A stretch of 64,000 nucleotides of DNA from an uncultured Bacteroidia bacterium (GTDB lineage Bacteria; Bacteroidota; Bacteroidia; Bacteroidales; F082), in assembly GCA_902786745.1 (NCBI GenBank), contig CADADR010000010.1, positions 39,238-103,237 of the forward strand. Reading direction: 5' to 3'. Shown piece by piece: positions 40,259 through 50,160 of the stretch (its first letter is position 1; each line of letters opens with the position of its first letter). Under the pieces are notes generated by a model that was not told where the DNA came from, made no database searches, and saw only the letters and a program-made list of their open reading frames with translations. Position numbers and translations under genes: made by a program.

Positions 40259-43200
40259 ATGAAAAAAGTCGTATTTACACTTGCTCTTGTGGCTATGTCA
40301 CTCATGACTATGGCCCAGAAGTGGGTTGGCATCGATGGCAACACACCTGCCGCCCCGCAAGTCAAGTTGGTTTCGAGCAGCGAATCCAAAGTCGTCGTCG
40401 ACTTCTCGCTGAGCGGTTTCAACATGACGAAAGTGAGCACACCCAACGGCATTCAGCAGGTCATCTCGGTCCCTAAGATGGCCTCCATGCTCGAAGCCGG
40501 TGCTCCTGACCTCCCACACTTCCCCATCCCCGCCATCATCGGTGATGCCGCTGAGATGGAAGTTAACGTCACCAGCTGCACTTTCAAGGATTTCCAAAAC
40601 ATCGAAGTGGCCCCCTCCAAGGGTAACTTCAGCCGTCAGATCGACCCTGAGACTGTAGCTTACATCTATGGACCCATGTATCAGAAAGACGCCTTCTATC
40701 CTGCCTCGCAGGCCTATCTGGAGACGCCTTACATCTTCCGTGACTTCCGTGGTCAGGACATCATGGTCAGCCCCTTCGCCTACAACCCGATGACCAAGAC
40801 CCTTCGTGTCTACACGAACATGACCATCGAGATGAAGAAGGTGAGCGACAACGGCGTGAACCAAAAAGTAAGCCGCAAGGCCGCCGAAAAGGTCGCTCCC
40901 GAAATGATGGAAGCCTACAACCACCGTTTCATCAACTTCAAAGACAACGCTAAAGACTACACCTTCGTCACCGACCGCGGCGAGATGCTCGTCGTCTGCC
41001 CCGACCAATACATGGAAGCCATGCAGCCTTTCGTTGACTGGAAGAACCAATCGGGTCGTCCCACCACCATCGTGAGCCTCTCCGAAGTGGGTGGCAACAA
41101 CGACAACACCATCAAGAATTACATCAACGACATCTACACCAACCCTGAGCGCAACCTCGTTTACGTCCTCTTGGTAGGCGACTATAGCGACCTCACCCCC
41201 CACTCCATGAGTGGTGGCCGCTCCGACAACTGGTTCGGCCAATTGGAAGGTAGCGACTACTACCTCGAAGTCCTCACGGGCCGTTTCTCAGTGCAGAGCA
41301 TCGCCGACGTGGAGACCCATGTCGAGAAGGTCTTGTACTATGAGCGCGACATGCCGGAAGGCCTCACCTGGCTCAACCAAGGCATCGGCATCGGAGCCAA
41401 TGAAGGTGCAGGCCAAGGCCACATGGGCGGCGAAGCCGACTATGTGCACATCAACTACATCCGCGACACCCTCATGCACTACACCTACGAAACCGTTACC
41501 CAACAGTACAGCGGTGTGGGCGGCGGCACCAACGCCACCGCTATCAGCGCCGACTTCAATGCTGGTAAGAGCATCTGCAACTACTGCAACCACGGTTCGC
41601 AGACGAGCTGGGCTGTGGCCAACTACAGCAACAGCAACGTGAACGCTCTGGTCAACGACGACAAATGGCCTTACATCTGGTCGGTGGCCTGTAACAACGG
41701 TCAATTCGACGGCACCTGCTTCGGCGAGGCCTGGCTGAGAGCCACCAACAATGCCACGGGTCGTCCCACTGGCGCCGTCGGCGGTATGTTCAGCTGGATC
41801 TCACAACCTTGGGTGCCTCCAATGACGGGTCAAGACGAGATGGTTGACATCCTCACGGAATGGAAACACAACGACCAGTTCAACCACACCTTTGGTGGCG
41901 CCTCCCTCAACGGCAGCATGTACATGCTTGACATGCACCCCAACGACCAAGGTGCCACCCATAACACCTGGATCCTCTTCGGCGACCCGAGCCTGATGGT
42001 GCGTACCGACAATCCTGTCAACATGAATGTAGGCCTTAATCCCGCCGCCCTGATGCTTGGCATGAACGAATTGGAAATCACCGCTGAGAACACTGCCTAT
42101 GGCATCGCTACCTTGATGATGGACGGCGAGATCATCGCCACTGCCGACATCCACGACGGTGTCGCCAATATGAGCTTCTCACCCCTGTCGAACGTTGGCA
42201 CCGCCACTTTGACTGTGATGGGCTATAACAAGGTGACTGAGATTCTCCCCGTTGAAATCCTGCCTGCCGAAGGTGCCTACCTCACCATCGACGGCTACTC
42301 ACCCAACTTCGCCCCTGTCAATGTGGAGACGAGCCTCTCCATCAGCTTCAAGAATGTGGGTGTCGACCCGACTGGCGACGTCACCAACATCACCCTCAGC
42401 TGCGCCGACGACCGCTTGAGCCTCACCAACAACACCGCCACTTTGGGCGTGATGGAAGCTCAAGAAGTCAACACCCTGCAGGATGCTTTCAGCTTCATCG
42501 TCGCTGAAGGCGTTGAAGACGGCACCCGCTTCCAAGTCGACATCACCATGGAGTGTGGCACCAACACCTGGATCGGTAAGCTGTTCATCACCGCTGGTCA
42601 GGCTATTCTCGACTTCGGTGGCACCGACTGGGCCGGCAGCTATGTGCCCGGCGAAGACTTGACCATCGTCGCCAAGTTCCAGAATATCGGTCACTATATG
42701 GCTACCAACGCCTTCGCCACCATCAGCTGCGAGAGCGAATACGTCACCCTCCTCAACGAGAGCGTTGAGTTCGGCACCATCGACCCCGATGGCACCGCCA
42801 CTTGCATCTTCCATCTGACCATCGACGAAAGTTGCCCCGAGACTGAGCAGATCCCCGTCACCTTCAACATGCAAGCTGAAGGCGGCCTGACGGCTGAAGG
42901 CAACCTCGTTTTGAAGAACACCTGCAATGTCATTTTCGACCTCGTCGACAGCTATGGCGACGGCTGGAACGGCAACCAACTGGTGGTCTCCTTCAGCGAT
43001 GGCACGCCCACTCAAAACCTCACCATCACGGACGGCTCTTCTGCAATCTACACCCTCGAAATCGGTCGCGGTGTGCATGTCACCTTGAGCTGGATCAACG
43101 GTAGCTATTCCTACGAATGCTCCTTCACGGTGAAGTACGAAGACGGCACTCAGATCTATTCGGGCGGCGCTGGCGTGAACTATGAATTCGACTGCGACTG

Positions 43201-43708
43201 CGCTGGTGGTTCGCACTTCGACACCTACGCTCCTGTTGAGAACCTCGACGCCGAACTCGAGATCGGCCTCGTCATCCTGACTTGGAATGCTCCTGAAGGC
43301 GCTCTCAACTACACCGTCTTCCGTAACGGCGTCGAAATCGGCCAGACTGAAGAGCCCACCTACACCGACAACGTGTACTCCGAGATCCACTTCACCTACT
43401 GCGTCGTTGCCAACTACGAACGCGGCAGCTCACTGCCTGAATGCATCGACGTGAAGGCTGAAATGAGCGTCGACGAGGACGGAGCCGAATTCACCATCTA
43501 CCCCAACCCCGTCAACAACATGCTTTACATCAACGGCGGCAACGCCCAGTACAGCTATGTGATGTACAACGGCATGGGTCAAGTGGTGGCCAGCGGCAAA
43601 GCCCAAGGCACTGAACAAATCAATGTCAACAACATGACTCAAGGCGTGTACTTCCTCCGCCTCACCACAGGCACGCAGGTCCGTCTTGAAAAGGTTGTCG
43701 TGAAATAA
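40259..43708 (+). CDS. Gingipain-like C25 cysteine protease 2 with T9SS tail
   Basis: 1149-residue paralogue of the protein coded at 35747, with the same domain order. Signal peptide MKKVVFTLALVAMSLMTMAQ; catalytic His H445 in YCNHGSQTSW and Cys C478 in SVACNNG. The region after the Cys (GTCFGEAWLRATNNATGRPTGAVGGMFSWISQPW) is the gingipain pattern. It ends with the sorting tail FTIYPNPVNNMLYINGG ... VRLEKVVVK. The N-terminal half is well diverged from copy 1, while the DSYGDGWNG module is almost the same at DNA level. It has its own promoter and terminator. Confidence 0.9.
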   Translation: MKKVVFTLALVAMSLMTMAQKWVGIDGNTPAAPQVKLVSSSESKVVVDFSLSGFNMTKVSTPNGIQQVISVPKMASMLEAGAPDLPHFPIPAIIGDAAEMEVNVTSCTFKDFQNIEVAPSKGNFSRQIDPETVAYIYGPMYQKDAFYPASQAYLETPYIFRDFRGQDIMVSPFAYNPMTKTLRVYTNMTIEMKKVSDNGVNQKVSRKAAEKVAPEMMEAYNHRFINFKDNAKDYTFVTDRGEMLVVCPDQYMEAMQPFVDWKNQSGRPTTIVSLSEVGGNNDNTIKNYINDIYTNPERNLVYVLLVGDYSDLTPHSMSGGRSDNWFGQLEGSDYYLEVLTGRFSVQSIADVETHVEKVLYYERDMPEGLTWLNQGIGIGANEGAGQGHMGGEADYVHINYIRDTLMHYTYETVTQQYSGVGGGTNATAISADFNAGKSICNYCNHGSQTSWAVANYSNSNVNALVNDDKWPYIWSVACNNGQFDGTCFGEAWLRATNNATGRPTGAVGGMFSWISQPWVPPMTGQDEMVDILTEWKHNDQFNHTFGGASLNGSMYMLDMHPNDQGATHNTWILFGDPSLMVRTDNPVNMNVGLNPAALMLGMNELEITAENTAYGIATLMMDGEIIATADIHDGVANMSFSPLSNVGTATLTVMGYNKVTEILPVEILPAEGAYLTIDGYSPNFAPVNVETSLSISFKNVGVDPTGDVTNITLSCADDRLSLTNNTATLGVMEAQEVNTLQDAFSFIVAEGVEDGTRFQVDITMECGTNTWIGKLFITAGQAILDFGGTDWAGSYVPGEDLTIVAKFQNIGHYMATNAFATISCESEYVTLLNESVEFGTIDPDGTATCIFHLTIDESCPETEQIPVTFNMQAEGGLTAEGNLVLKNTCNVIFDLVDSYGDGWNGNQLVVSFSDGTPTQNLTITDGSSAIYTLEIGRGVHVTLSWINGSYSYECSFTVKYEDGTQIYSGGAGVNYEFDCDCAGGSHFDTYAPVENLDAELEIGLVILTWNAPEGALNYTVFRNGVEIGQTEEPTYTDNVYSEIHFTYCVVANYERGSSLPECIDVKAEMSVDEDGAEFTIYPNPVNNMLYINGGNAQYSYVMYNGMGQVVASGKAQGTEQINVNNMTQGVYFLRLTTGTQVRLEKVVVK
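42927..43207 (+). repeat. Near-identical module DNA, C25 gene 2
   Basis: Partner of 38446-38726 in the same orientation, about 4.48 kb away. Confidence 0.75.
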
Positions 43709-43724
43709 GCCGACGATCTTGCAT

Positions 43725-43763
43725 CAAAAAAGGAGGTTGCCTTTGGGCAGCCTCCTTTTTTTT
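43725..43763. terminator. Terminator between C25 gene 2 and DUF4249
   Basis: AAAAAAGGAGGTTGCC-TTTG-GGCAGCCTCCTTTTTTTT; works for both convergent genes. Confidence 0.88.
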
Positions 43764-44658
43764 AATCCTCAAACACCGTCTCGACGGAAACCACCGAAGC
43801 GGTGAAGAACCATCCTACGCCAGCACCTTCTGGCTGTATGTTGGTGCTCACATTGGCGGGCGCGCCCATCATAGGATTACTGCCTGTCGACATGATCAAA
43901 GTATAGAAATACATCATGTAATCCATAGGAATGCTGTAGAGGTCGGCACGAATGCGGTCGCCACTCTTCAGCTTCGACTTACGGAAATAACCGATAGGAA
44001 TCTCCTTGTTCGCCTCCAACATCTCGGGACCGTTGATATAATACCCAGCATAACCGCCAACGGGTATCATCATGCGCATATTCAGACTGTCGGTTTTCAA
44101 GGTGTCGTTTTTCGAAATCATCGGCATGTAGATAATCGTCGGGTCAGCAAGACTCTGGAAATGGGGATAGAGCCACTCTATGGTGTCGCCAAAAAACACG
44201 GAGATGACGGAATCGTTGTCCGCGTTATAGGGTTTGATGACCAAGCTGTCGATGGTTTCCACATTATTGGCCATATAACTCTCGGCATACAGCCGCAAAA
44301 TGCCATTTTCCGCATTATCATCGGGTACTTCGGCACAGAAGTGATACATTCTGTTTTTCACACCCGCTACAGGCTCGGTAAAATAATGTCCAGGAGTGTC
44401 TTCCGCCTCATAATAGTATATGGTGTCGACACCATCCGTCACATACACCGTAGCGCCACTCACCATCTTGACCTCGTCGTGGTTATAGAAATCGGCGGTA
44501 TAACTCAAGATGGCCTCATGGCATTTCAATTCATCGGTAAACGAGGCCTCTACGCCAATCATCGGCTCGCCCTCCTCAACATCGATGACGATGTCTTCGG
44601 TACAAGCCACAATAGGTGTCAGCAATAAGAAAGCCCATATCTTATAGAATCTTTTCAT
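43762..44658 (-). CDS. DUF4249 lipoprotein, partner of the TonB receptor
   Basis: 298-residue lipoprotein (MKRFYKIWAFLLLTPIVAC, Cys19). The mature start TEDIVIDVEEGEPMIGVEASFTDEL and the following beta-rich body with the TVYVTDGVDTIYYYE segment fit DUF4249. Such proteins are nearly always coded beside a TonB-dependent receptor, and probably cover its outer opening or capture its ligand at the cell surface. Here the receptor gene ends 5 bp upstream. The ligand is unknown. Confidence 0.85.
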   Translation of the reverse strand: MKRFYKIWAFLLLTPIVACTEDIVIDVEEGEPMIGVEASFTDELKCHEAILSYTADFYNHDEVKMVSGATVYVTDGVDTIYYYEAEDTPGHYFTEPVAGVKNRMYHFCAEVPDDNAENGILRLYAESYMANNVETIDSLVIKPYNADNDSVISVFFGDTIEWLYPHFQSLADPTIIYMPMISKNDTLKTDSLNMRMMIPVGGYAGYYINGPEMLEANKEIPIGYFRKSKLKSGDRIRADLYSIPMDYMMYFYTLIMSTGSNPMMGAPANVSTNIQPEGAGVGWFFTASVVSVETVFED

Positions 44659-44663
44659 AGCGT

Positions 44664-47012
44664 TCAGAATTTGAAGTTATATGAAATGGATGGCACAGCC
44701 GAGAACAGATACATGTTTTTGGTCTCAATGTTACCGTCTTTACCTTGCTCGAAGGTGACTGCCCAAGTGTTGTGACGGGCATAAGCGTTATAGACCGATA
44801 CATTGAGCTCATGTTCCCAGCGTCTCTCCTTCTTCAGGTCGCCCAGCTTGCAGGTAAACGACAAGTCAAGACGGTGGTAGTCAGGATAACGGCTCTCGTT
44901 ACGCTTGCCGTTGTAGACAGCGTAGGTCACGCCGTTGATGGTATACTGTCCATAGGGGAATGTCACCGGCTGACCTGTGTTATAGATCCAGTTGGCCGCC
45001 AGGCTGATGCGGGGCGACACGTCATAGTTGGCCACCAGCACCAGGTTGTGAGGGCGGTCGTATGGCGAGCGGTATTCCTTACCTTGGCTGATGCCTTCGA
45101 TGGTACGGAACGAACGTGAATAGGTATAGGAGATCCATCCCGTGAACTTGCCCACATTCTTTCTCACCAAAAACTCAGCGCCGTAAGACCTACCCTTGCC
45201 CACACGCAGCTCGCCGTCGATCAGCAGATAGCCGTAGGTGATGGCATTGTCCTTGAAGTCGATGACGTTTTTCATGTCCTTATAATACAGCTCAACGGAG
45301 GTCTCGATGGCGTCGTCGTTGAAGTTACGGAAATAGCCGACGGCAAATTGGTCGCATTTCTGTGGCTTCACATTGGGACTGGTCGGGAACCACACGTCGA
45401 AGGGCAAGCCACCCGTAGCGGCCGAAGCCACCTGTGCATATTGGGCCGTGCGCGAATAGGAGGCCTTTACCGACGACTGCTCGTCGATACGGTACATGGC
45501 TGCCACACGCGGCTCGGGGTTGATGGACGTATTGAAGACCTCACCCGCACCATAATGCAGGGTGTCGGTCACCGTATAGAACACATTGTCGAAGACATAC
45601 AAATCCTCTTGGCCGATGTTTTGGAAGCATGAAAGCCTCAGTCCGGCACGTACTGAGAATCGCGGTGTAGGTGAATAGTCATGCGTGATATAGAGGGCAT
45701 GCTCCAAGCCCTTGCGTGCTACCGCCTCCGACTGGTCAATCTGGAGGTATTGCGACAAGGCACCACCGCGGTCATCCATCTCGCCTTGCAGATACGACTG
45801 ATAGCCCGTGGTCAGACCCATCTTAGTAACGTTTTCGTCGTTCCAGTGCATAGCTAGGTCGTAGGAAAGGCTGGCGGCATCGGTACCTGCTTTGATGGAA
45901 AAGTCGTAAGGGCTGTAATCGATGTCGATGCTGTAACGATAGCGTGAGCCTATCAAGGCAAGGTTGGAGGTAAGACGGTCGGAGAAGATATGGCTCCAAC
46001 GCAACGTGGCGCTGCTGTTGCCATAGCCCAAACCAATCATCTTCTGCATGTTAAACTCGTCGTGCCCATGATATACGGAGGCGAAAATCCTGTTTTTCCC
46101 ATCGATGGCATGCGTCACCTTGGCGTTGAGATCGTAGAAATAGATGCTGGAGTTCTTCAGGTCGTCGCCCAAAAAAGGAAGCACCAGCCCCGCATAGGTG
46201 GTACGCCCTGCCGCCATCACCGAGGTCTTATGGTCGTTCAACGGGGTTTCAAGCATCAAGCGGCTGGTCACCAAACCCACACCGCCTTGCATCCCAAAAC
46301 GCTTCGGCATCTCATCTTTCACCGTCACGTCGAGCACCGAAGAGAGACGGCCTCCGAAGTTGGCAGGGATGTCGCCTTTGTAAAGTGTGGCGTCCTTCAC
46401 CACGTCGTTGTTGAACACGGAGAAGAAGCCCAGAAAATGCGAGGCATTGTAGATGGGTGCACCATCCAATAGGATCAGGTTATGATCGGTGGCACCACCA
46501 CGCACACTGAAGCCCGACGAGCCTTCCGAGGCCGACTGCACACCCGGCAACAACGTGATGCTCTTGATGACATCCACCTCACCCATCAAAGCCGGGATTT
46601 TCTTGATGGTGATCATGTCGAGCGTTTGCACGCTCATCGCCATCGCCGACACATTACGGTCCTTGCGCTCGCTGGTCACCTCCACCTCCGAAAGCTGTTC
46701 CGACTCCGGCTTGAGTTTCATGTTGACCGTCTGGGGCTTACTGCCGACGCTCACCGTTTTATTAAGGGTGCTGTAGCCGATATAGGAGACGCGAAGCACC
46801 TGCTCGCCCAATGGCAAGTCCAAGGCATAACGGCCCCGCTCGTCGGTAGTAGTACCCACGTGTAGCTTCTCGACGTAGATGGAAACACCTATCAAAGTCT
46901 CGCCTGTCTCAGCATCCTTGATCACACCCGCGACTTGGCCTTTCTGTTGCGAGAAAACGTTGATTGTCAACGAGAAAAGAAGCAATAAAAATAAAAATAG
47001 TCTTCGACGCAT
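44664..47012 (-). CDS. TonB-dependent outer-membrane receptor
   Basis: 782-residue outer-membrane importer. After the signal peptide (MRRRLFLFLLLLFSLTINVFSQQ) comes a carboxypeptidase-like beta-sandwich (GVIKDAETGETLIGVSIYVE ... VSYIGYSTL), then the plug (SITLLPGVQSASEGSSGFSVRGGATDHNLILLDGAPIYNASHFLG), then the barrel ending in PSISYNFKF. The start at 47012 gives the signal peptide; the longer frame adds 22 unlikely residues. It is not of SusC type and lacks a SusD neighbour; its partner is the DUF4249 lipoprotein. Energy comes from TonB-ExbBD coded elsewhere. Confidence 0.92.
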   Translation of the reverse strand: MRRRLFLFLLLLFSLTINVFSQQKGQVAGVIKDAETGETLIGVSIYVEKLHVGTTTDERGRYALDLPLGEQVLRVSYIGYSTLNKTVSVGSKPQTVNMKLKPESEQLSEVEVTSERKDRNVSAMAMSVQTLDMITIKKIPALMGEVDVIKSITLLPGVQSASEGSSGFSVRGGATDHNLILLDGAPIYNASHFLGFFSVFNNDVVKDATLYKGDIPANFGGRLSSVLDVTVKDEMPKRFGMQGGVGLVTSRLMLETPLNDHKTSVMAAGRTTYAGLVLPFLGDDLKNSSIYFYDLNAKVTHAIDGKNRIFASVYHGHDEFNMQKMIGLGYGNSSATLRWSHIFSDRLTSNLALIGSRYRYSIDIDYSPYDFSIKAGTDAASLSYDLAMHWNDENVTKMGLTTGYQSYLQGEMDDRGGALSQYLQIDQSEAVARKGLEHALYITHDYSPTPRFSVRAGLRLSCFQNIGQEDLYVFDNVFYTVTDTLHYGAGEVFNTSINPEPRVAAMYRIDEQSSVKASYSRTAQYAQVASAATGGLPFDVWFPTSPNVKPQKCDQFAVGYFRNFNDDAIETSVELYYKDMKNVIDFKDNAITYGYLLIDGELRVGKGRSYGAEFLVRKNVGKFTGWISYTYSRSFRTIEGISQGKEYRSPYDRPHNLVLVANYDVSPRISLAANWIYNTGQPVTFPYGQYTINGVTYAVYNGKRNESRYPDYHRLDLSFTCKLGDLKKERRWEHELNVSVYNAYARHNTWAVTFEQGKDGNIETKNMYLFSAVPSISYNFKF

Positions 47013-47033
47013 TTGTTGTCTCAAAAATTTGCG

Positions 47034-47041
47034 CAAAGATA
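47034..47041 (-). promoter_or_regulatory. -7 box of the TonB receptor operon
   Basis: TATCTTTG on the minus strand, 22 bp before the start codon. Confidence 0.6.
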
Positions 47042-47096
47042 CGAAACAAAGGGCATTCGTCGCTTGCTTTTTGGGCAAAAACCTTTGTATTATCTA

Positions 47097-50027
47097 TCAA
47101 TCGCACGCACTGGGGTTGGGTTGATACCCCATCCGTCCCATCTTCTCCACCTCCAACGAAGGCTGTCCGAATTCTTCCGTCACCTTACCCAAGAGCAGAT
47201 ACACGCCATCGCCCTGGAATGGCCATGCCTTTAGCACCTGCGGAAAATGCACCGTGTCGAAGGCCTCGCCTGTGACATCCACGAAGGTGCCCAGCGCCAT
47301 CGTGTCGCCCTTGCAAGTGCGTACATATTTCACTGTGACCAGCTTACCCAACATCCGATAACTCTTGCCCACAAAATGCAGCATCTGCGAAGCCATCAGT
47401 TCGCCACGGAAACGGGTCTTCAGCAGGTCGAACCAAGTCAAAGAGACGGGAAATCCGTAGAGTTCGATCTCATCGTAGGCGTTCTGCAAGACGTTGGTCG
47501 TGAAGTCGGGGAACTCGAAATGCTGGTTCTCGAGGCGGAAAAGGGTCTCAGGTTGTTCCTTCTTGCCTTGACTCTTGTTGAGATGCGCCTGCCACAGCAA
47601 CTCAGCCTTGGGTTTCTTCGTGAAGCCGAAGGCACCGCCACGGATGAGCAGAACGAGCTGTTCCAAGGTGAACGGCACCCGCGCCATGAAGTCGTCCAAG
47701 CTGGCGAAAGGACCACGCGCCTCGCGTTCGGCCAGAAAACGCTCCACGAAATGCTGCTCCAGCCCTTGCAGATGCACGAAACCCATGAAGATGGTGCGAC
47801 CATTCAAGGTGGTGAGGTAACTGCTTCGGTTGACACAAGGCAGATGTACCTTAGCCCCCATGCACCGCGCCTCATTGAAGTAGAACCAGGTTTGATAGAA
47901 CCCGCCGAAATTGTTGATGACCGCCACCTGAAACTCTAGCGGATAATGGCTCTTCAGATAAAGGCTCTGGTAACTCTCCACGGCATACGAGGCCGAATGT
48001 GCCTTCGAGAAGGAATAGCCCGAAAACGATTCAATCTGTCGCCAAAGTTCACTCACCAAGGCATCAGGATAGCCCTTGGCCCTGCAGTTGTCGAAGAAAC
48101 GTTTCGTGACTTCCTCAAATTCCGACTTGTCGCGCATCTTGTGGCCCATCATGCGGCGCAACACATCGGCATCGGCCAGGTCCAAGCCCGCAAAGTAATG
48201 ACCCACCTTCAGCACATCCTCCTGATAGATCATCACGCCATACGTCTCGGCCAACAGTTCCTTCAGCAGCGGATGCTTATAGTCCACCGACTCGGGATGA
48301 TGGAAACGATGGATATATTCCCGCATCATGCCCGAACGCGCCACGCCTGGCCGGATGATGGAACTGGCCGCCACCAAGGTCTTGTAGTCGGAACAACGCA
48401 ACTTACGCAGCAGGCCACGCATGGCCGGGCTTTCGATATAGAAACAACCACAAGTCTCGGCTTTGAGCAGCTGGCGTCGTATCAGTTCATCCTGTTTCAG
48501 CGCGTTGATTTGGTGGATGTCGATACGGACGCCACGGCTGCACTCCACCATCTCCACCGCGTCGCGGATGTGTGCGATGCCGCGCTGGCTGAGGATGTCC
48601 ATCTTGACGAAGCCTATCTTCTCGGCCGAATACATGTCGTATTGCGTCGTCGGGAAACCCTTGGGGGGCAGGTCGAGGGCAGCAAAGTCGGTGACAGGCT
48701 GTTCGGTGACGAGCACACCGCCAGCATGGATGGAGCGCTGACGCGGGAAGTCGTGGAGGCGCTCGGCAAACGAAAGGATCTGCTGACCGATGAAATACTG
48801 TTGGGCAAACGCCTTGGGATTGCGTTCCATCTGGTCGATTTCGCCTTTGGGCAGGCCAAACACCTTGCCCAACTCGCGGCACAACGAGTTGTCCTGGAAG
48901 GTGACCGTCGCACCCAGCAACGCCACATGCTCCTGCCCATATTTCTCGAAGATGTGCTTGATGACGGTGTCCCTATCTTTCCACGAGAAGTCGAGGTCGA
49001 AGTCGGGCGGACTGCTCCGCTTGGGATTGAGGAAACGCTCAAAGTACAGGTCCAATTCTATCGGGTCCACGTCGGTGATCTTCAGGCAGTAGGCCACCAC
49101 ACTGTTGGCACCGCTGCCACGCCCCACATGGTAGAAGCCTTGTTTCATGGCAAATTGAACGATCTCCCATGCAATGAGGAAATAAGCGCAAAAGCCTTTC
49201 TGTTCTATGATATCCAACTCCTTCTCGATACGACGATAGGCGGTCTTGTTGGACGTGCCATAGCGGTAGGCCATACCGTCGAAAGCCAGCTTGCGCAGCA
49301 ACTCACGGTCGTCGTAGGCATTGCCTGTGAAACAACGCTTGCTCTTCACACTCGTGTCAATGTTGATTTCACATTCCTCAAGGATACCCTCCGCGTTCTC
49401 AATGAGTTGTGGATAGAGCGCGTAAGTGGTCCTCAGCCGTTCGGCAGGCAGCAGAATCTCATCGGGGGCGGCACAGGCCTTGGGGTCGAGGCGCGAGATC
49501 AGCACATTCCCGTCGATGGCGCGCATGCATTGGTGCAACTCGAAATCGGCCTTTTCCGCGAAGGTGACGGGCTGCATGGCCACCAGTTTTTCGAACGACT
49601 CGCAGGCAAACATCTTGGTCAGTTGGGAGAAGCGCACGCCAAGGTATTCGTTCGCTTTCAGTTGGTTTTGACGACGTTTTCCGAAGGGATAGATCACGAA
49701 GACATCATTCCATTCGGGCGCAATCTCGGGATAGGGTTGCTTGGTGAGGTTATGCTGGGTCAGGAAACGGTTCAGCTCGGCGAAGCCTTTGTTGTTTTTG
49801 GCCAAGGCCACATAGAGCAGTTCGTTGCCGTTGCGCACCTCCACACCCACGACGGGTCTGATGCCTTTCTTTTGGCATTCAAACACAAAGTCGGCAACCC
49901 CCATCGTCGTGTTGATGTCGGTCAATGGCAGGGTCGTATAACCCATTGCAGTGGCTTTTTTGACCAAGTCCGCAATCGGCAACGTCCCGTAGCACAAGCT
50001 GTTATATGAATGTACGGCAATCAGCAC
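47097..50027 (-). CDS. Short DnaE-type DNA polymerase III alpha subunit (probably translesion)
   Basis: 976-residue C-family polymerase. It has an N-terminal PHP domain (AVHSYNSLCYGTL ... PLTDINTTMGVADFVFECQKKGIRPVVGVEV) and the catalytic aspartates in PPDFDLDFSWKDRD (about residues 340-346). A fingers region follows (SYSFSKAHSASYAVESYQSLYLKSHYPLEFQVAVIN), then a C-terminal OB-like part (VKYVRTCKGDTMALGTFVDVTG). It is about 250 residues shorter than the replicative DnaE, as in DnaE2/ImuC enzymes. The start is a GTG (50027), supported by the PHP start. It sits just behind the 40-bp operator shared with dinB, which argues for damage-inducible expression. Confidence 0.88.
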   Translation of the reverse strand: MLIAVHSYNSLCYGTLPIADLVKKATAMGYTTLPLTDINTTMGVADFVFECQKKGIRPVVGVEVRNGNELLYVALAKNNKGFAELNRFLTQHNLTKQPYPEIAPEWNDVFVIYPFGKRRQNQLKANEYLGVRFSQLTKMFACESFEKLVAMQPVTFAEKADFELHQCMRAIDGNVLISRLDPKACAAPDEILLPAERLRTTYALYPQLIENAEGILEECEINIDTSVKSKRCFTGNAYDDRELLRKLAFDGMAYRYGTSNKTAYRRIEKELDIIEQKGFCAYFLIAWEIVQFAMKQGFYHVGRGSGANSVVAYCLKITDVDPIELDLYFERFLNPKRSSPPDFDLDFSWKDRDTVIKHIFEKYGQEHVALLGATVTFQDNSLCRELGKVFGLPKGEIDQMERNPKAFAQQYFIGQQILSFAERLHDFPRQRSIHAGGVLVTEQPVTDFAALDLPPKGFPTTQYDMYSAEKIGFVKMDILSQRGIAHIRDAVEMVECSRGVRIDIHQINALKQDELIRRQLLKAETCGCFYIESPAMRGLLRKLRCSDYKTLVAASSIIRPGVARSGMMREYIHRFHHPESVDYKHPLLKELLAETYGVMIYQEDVLKVGHYFAGLDLADADVLRRMMGHKMRDKSEFEEVTKRFFDNCRAKGYPDALVSELWRQIESFSGYSFSKAHSASYAVESYQSLYLKSHYPLEFQVAVINNFGGFYQTWFYFNEARCMGAKVHLPCVNRSSYLTTLNGRTIFMGFVHLQGLEQHFVERFLAEREARGPFASLDDFMARVPFTLEQLVLLIRGGAFGFTKKPKAELLWQAHLNKSQGKKEQPETLFRLENQHFEFPDFTTNVLQNAYDEIELYGFPVSLTWFDLLKTRFRGELMASQMLHFVGKSYRMLGKLVTVKYVRTCKGDTMALGTFVDVTGEAFDTVHFPQVLKAWPFQGDGVYLLLGKVTEEFGQPSLEVEKMGRMGYQPNPSACD

Positions 50028-50040
50028 AATTGTTTTGATT

Positions 50041-50080
50041 AGTTTTTAATCAAATTTTTCGCCGTAAATTTAATCAAAAC
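50041..50080. promoter_or_regulatory. SOS-like operator, copy 1 (dnaE)
   Basis: 40 bp, 34 of them identical to 52286-52325. It contains TAATCAAA at 50047 and again at 50071 (24 bp apart) around the core TTTCGCC, and TTTGATTA just to the left at 50035. On the minus strand these supply TTTG words that could be the -33 and -7 elements, so bound protein would block transcription. Confidence 0.65.
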
Positions 50081-50160
50081 TTTTGGGATAAAGGGAACAC
50101 TAAAGGCAAAAAACTTTTGCCTTGCTGCAAAGTTGGCAAAAAAGCCTAAAAGACTTGGTC

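Noticed and set aside
47946..50009. 687-codon open frame on the plus strand
   Set aside because: It is antisense to dnaE and shows low-complexity His/Leu/Gln composition typical of a shadow frame.
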